Source: Janthinobacterium fluminis
Lineage (GTDB): Bacteria > Pseudomonadota > Gammaproteobacteria > Burkholderiales > Burkholderiaceae_D
Assembly: GCF_028595325.1 (NCBI RefSeq)
Contig: NZ_JAQQXR010000016.1
Location: 1 to 64,000, forward strand
DNA length: 64,000 nucleotides
Reading direction: 5' to 3'
Shown: piece after piece, positions 63,976-64,000 of the stretch
Numbering within the stretch: the first letter of the stretch is position 1
Layout: each line of letters begins with the position of its first letter
Notes under the pieces: model-generated
What the model saw: the letters and a program-made list of their open reading frames with translations, nothing else
What the model was told of the DNA's origin: nothing
The model's database searches: none
Position numbers and translations under genes: made by a program

Positions 63976-64000
63976 AGCGCCTGAAATTCGCCGCTCAGCT

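Overview
The window is a high-GC proteobacterial chromosome segment interrupted by lower-GC accessory islands. A betaproteobacterium of the Oxalobacteraceae (Massilia/Duganella/Janthinobacterium type) fits best. This rests on the GC-rich coding style, an exported protein with FxDxF and PEP-CTERM signals, several GGDEF/EAL proteins, the gene order apaG / rpe-gph-trpE-trpG-trpD-lysE-trpC, and an M61 peptidase. The taxonomic call is an inference from gene content, not from a marker-gene comparison.

Layout. (1) 0.1-12.4 kb: a carA-carB pair whose CarB carries an extra C-terminal nucleoside 2-deoxyribosyltransferase-like domain and a degraded allosteric domain; a cytochrome P450 divergent from an AraC-type regulator; an exported SnoaL-like protein; an acetolactate synthase large subunit divergent from an Lrp/AsnC regulator; an exported protein of unknown function; and a possible metalloprotein followed by a 60-residue protein. 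(2) 12.4-17 kb: a MEDS-GGDEF-EAL protein, a conserved unknown, and an exported MORN-like repeat protein. (3) 17-25 kb: accessory DNA with two small unknown genes, a broken DUF4411/PIN-like gene, a DUF1059 gene, a probable permuted NlpC/P60 effector overlapping a tiny two-helix membrane protein, and a defence cassette of Mrr, Shedu-type DUF4263 and a coiled-coil protein, ending at an intact tRNA-Phe. (4) 25.2-29.1 kb: core-like genes (periplasmic binding protein, NMT1-PAS-GGDEF sensor, PEP-CTERM protein). (5) 29.4-31.6 kb: a reductase divergent from a TetR regulator, bounded by tRNA-Phe-derived repeats. (6) 31.6-47.9 kb: a defence island with a SIR2 plus HNH pair, a RAMA-like gene, a frameshifted radical SAM gene and neighbours, and one long operon (HTH, hsdR, hsdM, hsdS, PtuA-like ATPase, PtuB-like HNH, a 48-residue ORF), ending at a second intact tRNA-Phe. 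(7) 48-64 kb: core genes, namely an aldo-keto reductase, a UbiH-family hydroxylase, dsbC, an M61 peptidase, a diguanylate cyclase, a TonB-like lipoprotein, the rpe-gph-trpEGD-lysE-trpC cluster with a trp leader peptide and attenuator, apaG, mltA and a universal stress protein with an FNR-type box.

The organising principle of the middle third is the tRNA-Phe attachment site. Two intact tRNA genes and three partial copies, each next to a terminator-like hairpin, divide 20.6-47.9 kb into cassettes. No integrase gene is visible, so the islands are probably immobilised or mobilised in trans. The most unusual items are the CarB fusion, the five-fold tRNA-Phe repeat array, the type I restriction operon carrying a PtuAB-like pair, the SIR2-HNH operon, the effector/small membrane protein pair, and the trp leader that starts 11 bases after the gph stop codon.
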